Shown here piece by piece: positions 32,597 to 37,038 of a stretch of 37,038 nt of DNA. The translations under genes were made by a program, and so were the position numbers. Below the pieces are notes generated by a model. That model saw only the letters and a program-made list of their open reading frames with translations, was not told the DNA's origin and did no database searches. The DNA comes from an uncultured Merdimonas sp. (GTDB lineage Bacteria; Bacillota; Clostridia; Lachnospirales; Lachnospiraceae). The first letter of the stretch is position 1. Each line of letters starts with the position of its first letter. The stretch is taken from assembly GCA_944375745.1 (NCBI GenBank), contig CALWAV010000026.1:1-37038 (forward strand), read 5' to 3'.

Positions 32597-34162
32597 CTAT
32601 TCTCCAGAAGAAGTATTTCCCGTGGAACTGCTCCCGCCTGTTCCGCTTCCGTCCGTTCCGCTTCCCGCGGAACTGCTTTCCTCTGAGCTTTCCCCGGAAG
32701 AACTGCTGCTTCCGGTATTCCCTGAGGAAGCACTCCCGCTTCCCGAGCTGCCGGAAGTCTGTGAGCCTGAAGAGCTGCCTGAGGACGGCCTCTCATCTTC
32801 CTCTCCGGAACCGGTATTCGTACCTGAAGTGCCTGAAGTGTCTGACGATGTGCCTGAACTTCCGCCGGATGTGCTCTCATTTTCCGGCGTATTTTCATTT
32901 TCGTCAGCACGTACAAGCTCAAACTCTATCTCCACATCTTCCATCAGACTGTACTCATCATCCGGAAGGGTCACATCCAATCCATGGGTATAGGTCCCAG
33001 CCCTGGAATATTCGTCCAGATCCAGTGATACAGCAATCTGGTCCGCGTTCAGCTCTGCCAGCGCCGTACTCGTGCCCATGACCACCAGCTCCACATTCTC
33101 CAGATCGCCAAAGTCTACCTCATAGCCTCTGGGCACATTCCGCAGGCCGATATCCTCCACCGGGATATTAATAGTCTTTCCCTGCTTTTTCTCAATCTCC
33201 ACAACGACTGCCACAGAGGCTTCCGTGTCATCCTTCAGCCGGATTCCTTCTGGCAGATACGGCGTAATATCCACGGTCGTCTGAAGATTTTCCGTAATTC
33301 CGTCTATATTGACTGCCTCGTCGGGCACCACAATCTCCGTCACTTTCGTAATTGCGTCCGAGGTGCCGGCGATCTCTATGCTTTCCGGTTTATAGGACAT
33401 GGAGCTGAAGCTGTAGCCCTCGTCCGGCGTGCCGGTATAGCCCATCTGCAGGGGCACTGTCTTGGTCCGGAGCATGGTTACTGTCACATCCATGCCCTCA
33501 TCCTTGCCTGTAAACTCCAGAGTAGACAATTCAGCCGAACTTAAATTGTCACCATTGCCGTCTATCACTTCCAGCTGGCAGTGCACCGTCGTGTCCGCAG
33601 TGAGCGTGGACGTGGGCAGCACCGCCTGCACCCGGCGGATCTTGGATACCACGGAAGCAGGACCGCTAATCTCTATCAGGCTCTGCTCAGGAACAGCCGT
33701 GCCGACCATATAGCCGTCCGGCGGAGTTCCTTCCTGGGCCACCACCACATTGAACTGCTCTGTGGAGGCATCCTCGATGCTGAGCACCACATTCTGTCTG
33801 CTCATGGTAATATCCGCGGAACTGATATCCCGGTTGCGGCAGGTCACCTCAATTCCCACCAGGTTGCCGTATTTCATGTTTTTTTCCATGTCGGCTGTGG
33901 CAGTAAAATCAGATGCCGAAAGCCTGCTCAAAACCGAGTTCTTTGCCCGGACCCGGACGCTGATCACATCACTGTTATCTTCTATCTGATAGACCAGTCC
34001 CTGATCTGTAATCACATTCTCATTGAGCATCGTCACCTGAATGGGAGAGAAATCCTCATATCTCACAGGATCCTCCAGCGCCAGCACAATCAGCCAGAGC
34101 ATAAAAGCGGAAACGATGGAAAGGAGCTTCAGTCCCAGGTTATTTGTCAGCAGTTTTTTCAT
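32597..34162 (-). CDS. cdaR: CdaR (YbbR-domain) regulator of the c-di-AMP synthase, with a long Ser/Gly-rich tail
   Basis: A 521-residue protein with one N-terminal membrane helix (about residues 10-28) and several YbbR repeats outside the cell. CdaR binds and modulates CdaA. The start overlaps the end of cdaA by 23 bases, the usual close coupling. Residues 421-521 are an unusual low-complexity tail of Ser, Gly, Thr and Glu, without Lys and with a single Arg. Such a tail is not part of the YbbR fold and may lie in or across the wall as a spacer. The typical next gene, glmM, is absent here and HPr takes its place. Confidence 0.92.
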   Translation of the reverse strand: MKKLLTNNLGLKLLSIVSAFMLWLIVLALEDPVRYEDFSPIQVTMLNENVITDQGLVYQIEDNSDVISVRVRAKNSVLSRLSASDFTATADMEKNMKYGNLVGIEVTCRNRDISSADITMSRQNVVLSIEDASTEQFNVVVAQEGTPPDGYMVGTAVPEQSLIEISGPASVVSKIRRVQAVLPTSTLTADTTVHCQLEVIDGNGDNLSSAELSTLEFTGKDEGMDVTVTMLRTKTVPLQMGYTGTPDEGYSFSSMSYKPESIEIAGTSDAITKVTEIVVPDEAVNIDGITENLQTTVDITPYLPEGIRLKDDTEASVAVVVEIEKKQGKTINIPVEDIGLRNVPRGYEVDFGDLENVELVVMGTSTALAELNADQIAVSLDLDEYSRAGTYTHGLDVTLPDDEYSLMEDVEIEFELVRADENENTPENESTSGGSSGTSSDTSGTSGTNTGSGEEDERPSSGSSSGSQTSGSSGSGSASSGNTGSSSSSGESSEESSSAGSGTDGSGTGGSSSTGNTSSGE

Positions 34163-35027
34163 GCCTCTTCACCCGTCCTTTCCAAAGTCTGAATCTTCCC
34201 GTGTCCTTTGCCTTATCCTGCGCGGCTGTCAGCTGGCTTTTAAGCTCCTCCTGGGTCAGGTTCCGCTTCAGCTCGCCGGTCATGGCCGTAGACACAGCGC
34301 CCGTCTCTTCCGACACAACGATGGTCAGGGAATCTGTCACCTCGCTGATGCCCACGGCAGCCCGGTGCCGGGTCCCCAGCTCCTTGCTCAGAAACAGATT
34401 ATCCGACAGGGGCAGATAACAGGTGGCCGAAACAATCCGGTCGCCCCTTACAATAACAGCACCGTCATGGAGCGGCGTATTTTTCTCAAATATATTGATC
34501 AGAAGCTGGCTGGTCAGAACGGAATCCAGTGTGATCCCGGTCCTTTCATATTCATTGAGAGGCGTATTTTTCTCAATCACGATCAGAGCTCCTGTCTTGA
34601 CCTTCGCCATCTCAAATACAGCCTTCACCAGCTCATTGACTGTCTTGTCGCTGAACCGGGCTTCGCCTTCCTTCGCGCTGTCAAAATTGAAGATGGAACT
34701 GATGATATTCTGCCGTCCCAGCTCCTCCAGAGCCTTGCGCAGCTCTGGCTGGAATACGATTACCAGCGCTGTGATTCCAAGGCTGAACACATTTCTGGCC
34801 AGCCAGAGGATGGTATTCATTTCAAAAAATATGGCAATGCAGGTAAATACCAGGAGCACTCCGAAGCCCTTCAGAAGAACCCAGGCCCGCGTCTTCTTGA
34901 TCCAGACCATGATTTCATAAATCAGAAAGGACAGGATGATGATCTCCACCACATCCGTAACCCGGATATTTACCATTTTGAACGTATCGAATAAATCGGT
35001 TATCATTTCAGGAACGGAAAATGTCAT
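34140..35027 (-). CDS. cdaA: Diadenylate cyclase CdaA (c-di-AMP synthase)
   Basis: A 295-residue enzyme that makes c-di-AMP from two ATP. Three N-terminal membrane helices (about residues 25-41, 50-68 and 75-92) are followed by the DAC domain with the catalytic D-G-A (188-190) and R-H-R (220-222) motifs, both intact. PLHDGAVIV and G-T-R-H-R-A-A-V-G-I-S-E match the CdaA class. The ATG follows an AAGGAAGG site 18 bases after the upstream membrane gene. c-di-AMP controls potassium and osmolyte balance and wall integrity, which fits a surface-polymer locus. Confidence 0.96.
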   Translation of the reverse strand: MTFSVPEMITDLFDTFKMVNIRVTDVVEIIILSFLIYEIMVWIKKTRAWVLLKGFGVLLVFTCIAIFFEMNTILWLARNVFSLGITALVIVFQPELRKALEELGRQNIISSIFNFDSAKEGEARFSDKTVNELVKAVFEMAKVKTGALIVIEKNTPLNEYERTGITLDSVLTSQLLINIFEKNTPLHDGAVIVRGDRIVSATCYLPLSDNLFLSKELGTRHRAAVGISEVTDSLTIVVSEETGAVSTAMTGELKRNLTQEELKSQLTAAQDKAKDTGRFRLWKGRVKRHEKTADK

Positions 35028-35045
35028 TGCGCCCCTTCCTTTCTG

Positions 35046-36068
35046 TCAGCTCTGTCTGGTCTGTTTTCCCGCCGGCTTTCCCCCGGGCCGTCCCGAGGGC
35101 TTTCTTCCCTGCTTTTCTTTCTTTCTCGAAGGCGACGCCTTCCTCTGAGGACTGATCTTTTTCACAGTCTTCTCGGGAACGGCAATCGTTATCTTCGGAA
35201 CTGCTTTCACATAGTAATAATATTCATCATCCTCGAACTGAACGTATTCCGTCCGGGAATAATCCACATTGAACACCAGCATCTGCAGAAGCACTGCCAG
35301 AGCCGCTGAAATCAGGCTGCCCACCAGAACCGCTCCGATCCGGGGTGAGATGCCCAACGCCAGGCTGCCGAACAGAAGGACAATGATATCCACCACGGTG
35401 CCGGCCACAATGGCGATGCTCCAGGAGTAATCCACGGACATTCTGCGGATGACATACACAATGATCAGGGTCAGCGCAAAGGCTGCTACTGTCAGAAGCA
35501 TCTCTTTGTTATTGACTGCGTTGTCCAAAAGATAGGTAATCTTCTCCGCCATGGTGCTGGTCTCTGTATTTCCCAGAATCGCCGTGTTCAGATGAACATA
35601 GTTGAGCAGGAAATACACCACTGTACCGCAGGCCACAGGCACTGCCGCCACAGGCGAAGCCACAAGCCCCATTGCCAGGGGAACCACATAGGGAATCCGC
35701 AGGCCGAAAGCCAGCGGCGTCACAATCAAAAGATATCCATATTTGGACGCTGTCCGGAAGAACAGCAGAAACATCAGGGCAAACAGCACAAATGTAATCG
35801 CGAAGGCCTCCAGGGAAAGCGCGTACATATGCACCAGAATCAGCATCGCTCCGATTACAGCCGTCACATTCAGCGGCAGGAACGCGCAGATCAGCGCCAG
35901 CACCAGGGCGATTCCCGGATTTGTCAGCCGGGACATAAAGCCCACATTGGCATTGATCACCAGAAAGGTAATCAGGGCCAGGGCAAATTTCAGGACCGGG
36001 AAAATATAGCTGTCGTATTTTCCCAGAAACAGTTTCATTTTTTCCTTATATTCCAGTAAAGTCTTCAT
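35046..36068 (-). CDS. Uncharacterised polytopic membrane protein upstream of cdaA
   Basis: A 340-residue protein with about nine membrane segments in residues 20-280. An extracytoplasmic or cytoplasmic Y-V-Q-F-E-D-D-E-Y-Y-Y-Y segment follows, then a strongly basic, proline-rich tail (about 310-340) with K, R, S and G. I do not recognise a named family. It overlaps the preceding small membrane gene by 23 bases and precedes cdaA by 18 bases, so it belongs to the same operon. The basic tail could bind nucleic acid, phospholipid or a partner protein on the inner face. Confidence 0.75.
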   Translation of the reverse strand: MKTLLEYKEKMKLFLGKYDSYIFPVLKFALALITFLVINANVGFMSRLTNPGIALVLALICAFLPLNVTAVIGAMLILVHMYALSLEAFAITFVLFALMFLLFFRTASKYGYLLIVTPLAFGLRIPYVVPLAMGLVASPVAAVPVACGTVVYFLLNYVHLNTAILGNTETSTMAEKITYLLDNAVNNKEMLLTVAAFALTLIIVYVIRRMSVDYSWSIAIVAGTVVDIIVLLFGSLALGISPRIGAVLVGSLISAALAVLLQMLVFNVDYSRTEYVQFEDDEYYYYVKAVPKITIAVPEKTVKKISPQRKASPSRKKEKQGRKPSGRPGGKPAGKQTRQS

Positions 36069-36501
36069 TTTCTTCCGCTCCTTCTGATGTAAGCCCGCTG
36101 CCTCCCGTTCTGGACTCTGTCTGATAAATATGTGACAGCTGCTTCAGAATATGATTATAGGCCGCTAGTTTTTTGCGGTTCTCCTGATAGCGGTTGTAAT
36201 AAACCACATAATGAATCACCAGAAAAACGCCCAGCAGGCTCAGGTAGAGGAGCACAAGCCCTCTGCCCATGGCCGGCAGATCCAGCCGGTTGATATTGCT
36301 CATCAGATATTCCATTCTATAGAAAGCCCACAGGCCTGCGCAGAGGCAGAAAGCCACTGTATAGGATACCCACGCGCCGATCATGTGGAGGCTGATATAA
36401 TCTCCCCGGAAAAACCGGTTCATGGACAGCGCCTTTTTTCCCTCTCCCGCCTCAAAGGAGGCTGCTTTCGCCATCAGTCTGACTTTTTCTTCATTTACCA
36501 T
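36046..36501 (-). CDS. Uncharacterised small membrane protein
   Basis: A 151-residue protein with two clear hydrophobic segments (about 40-62 and 78-102). A basic, coiled-coil-like stretch follows (Y-N-R-Y-Q-E-N-R-K-K-L) and an acidic tail. No family is recognised. The ATG has AGGAG upstream. It overlaps the next membrane gene by 23 bases, so the two products are probably made together and may form a complex. The basic tail of the neighbour and the acidic tail here would be complementary. Confidence 0.75.
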   Translation of the reverse strand: MVNEEKVRLMAKAASFEAGEGKKALSMNRFFRGDYISLHMIGAWVSYTVAFCLCAGLWAFYRMEYLMSNINRLDLPAMGRGLVLLYLSLLGVFLVIHYVVYYNRYQENRKKLAAYNHILKQLSHIYQTESRTGGSGLTSEGAEENEDFTGI

Positions 36502-36531
36502 GCAGTACCTCTCCTGTTTTTTTCAGATTTC

Positions 36532-36540
36532 AGTATATCA
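36532..36540 (-). promoter_or_regulatory. Possible extended -10 promoter
   Basis: On the minus strand TGATATACT (36540-36532) gives an extended TGn plus TATACT, 30 bases before the start of the small membrane gene. A clear -35 is missing. It could start a transcript for the membrane-protein/cdaA operon independent of the ComF-like gene, in the 53-base gap between them. Confidence 0.4.
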
Positions 36541-36554
36541 TGTCTCAGAAATAT

Positions 36555-37038
36555 TTAAAAGCCTCTTCCAATACAAATGGTTAAAAAATAGACTTTTTCC
36601 ACTCCATGCTCCAGCAAAGCAGAAGCTGCCGCGTCGATGGTGCTTCCGGTAGTATAGATGTCATCAATCAAAACCACCTTTTTTAATCTTACATCATTTT
36701 GCCTTACTTGAAAAGCATTTTTCAGGTTTGCCCGTCTCTGCACATCATTCAGCTCCTTCTGGGGGCTGGTCTTTCTGGTTCTCGCCAGAAGCTTTAATTC
36801 CACGGGAATCCCGAGCATTTTTCCGGCCTTTCCAGCCACAAGCTCCGCCTGGTTAAAGCCTCTTTTTCTCATTCTGCTCTTATGGAGCGGAATCGGAACC
36901 AGCGCGTCCGGCTCCCAGGACCTGACAGCCTCCCCGAAGCGCTTCACAAGCTCCTCCGCGTAAAAATCCGCGTATTCCCTCCGGTTCCGGTATTTAAAGC
37001 GGGCCACAGAGGCACGCATCAGCCTGTCATAGGGGAAG
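36555..37038 (-). CDS. ComF-family phosphoribosyltransferase, C-terminal part (cut by the window edge)
   Basis: The frame stays open to the right edge, so the N-terminus (usually a zinc-binding Cys motif) lies outside. The visible part has the Y-D-x-x-M-R and F-K-Y-R-N-R-R-E-Y-A segments typical of ComF proteins, PIPLHKSRMRKRGFNQAELV, and the PRPP-binding V-L-I-D-D-I-Y-T-T-G-S-T. Relatives take part in DNA uptake (ComF) or have unclear housekeeping roles. An ATG at 37019 is internal, not the start. It precedes the cdaA operon with a 53-base gap. Confidence 0.9.
   Translation of the reverse strand, partial: FPYDRLMRASVARFKYRNRREYADFYAEELVKRFGEAVRSWEPDALVPIPLHKSRMRKRGFNQAELVAGKAGKMLGIPVELKLLARTRKTSPQKELNDVQRRANLKNAFQVRQNDVRLKKVVLIDDIYTTGSTIDAAASALLEHGVEKVYFLTICIGRGF

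Noticed and set aside
32600-32902. Repetitive Ser/Gly codons as a CRISPR or satellite array
   Set aside because: The repetition is codon-level low complexity within the cdaR frame, without fixed-length repeats and spacers.
32536-32922. N-terminal extension of the HPr frame to 216 residues
   Set aside because: It is another frame of the Ser/Gly-rich end of cdaR. HPr proteins are about 87 residues and GGAGG lies before ATG 32535.

Overview
The window looks like a chromosomal segment of a Gram-positive anaerobe of the Lachnospiraceae type (Clostridium cluster XIVa). The signs are moderately high GC, strong AGGAGG-like ribosome binding sites, a T-box leader, a CdaA/CdaR pair, an HPr with both His15 and Ser46, a lipoprotein-anchored ABC transporter, and no outer-membrane genes. 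This placement is inferred; there is no rRNA or tRNA in the window.

Left block (268-18078, minus strand). A long, tightly packed surface-polysaccharide cluster runs from fkp (18078) down to 1183 with many 4-base overlaps. A last gene, rfbF, has its own promoter. From 5' to 3' the genes encode: bifunctional L-fucokinase/GDP-fucose pyrophosphorylase (Fkp), hexapeptide acetyltransferase, GT4 and GT2 glycosyltransferases, and a triad resembling streptococcal GacI/GacJ/GacL (polyprenyl-phosphate GT2, DUF2304 helper, DUF6056 GT-C-like protein). Next come RfbD (dTDP-L-rhamnose synthesis), a GtrB-like polyprenyl-phosphate GT2 and two tandem GT-C-like paralogues, the second without the putative catalytic residues. 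The block ends with an MBOAT O-acyltransferase, an SGNH-fold partner, two acyltransferase-3 membrane proteins and RfbF. The likely product is a rhamnose-containing, fucosylated, O-acylated wall or capsule glycan whose side chains are added outside the membrane.

Middle block (18089-24725, plus strand). Divergent from fkp is a fucosyltransferase-like gene (HxRRxD motif) overlapping a YfhO-type GT-C gene. The end of the latter carries a consensus sigma-A promoter for a T-box riboswitch. The T-box controls a three-gene ABC importer of the TrpX type: lipoprotein, permease and ATPase.

Right block (37038-24824, minus strand). From 5' to 3': the C-terminal part of a ComF-family phosphoribosyltransferase, two uncharacterised membrane proteins, c-di-AMP synthase CdaA, its regulator CdaR with an unusual Ser/Gly-rich tail, HPr, a DUF2142 membrane protein, a Wzx-type flippase and three GT2 glycosyltransferases. 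It ends at a strong terminator facing the ABC operon. The block joins second-messenger and carbon-signalling genes to a second polysaccharide gene set.

The strongest leads are the fucose salvage/fucosyltransferase unit, the degenerate GT-C paralogue beside its intact copy, HPr placed between cdaR and a glycan membrane gene, and the T-box whose apparent specifier and antiterminator bulge do not obviously agree. No rRNA, tRNA, CRISPR, insertion sequence or phage genes were seen.
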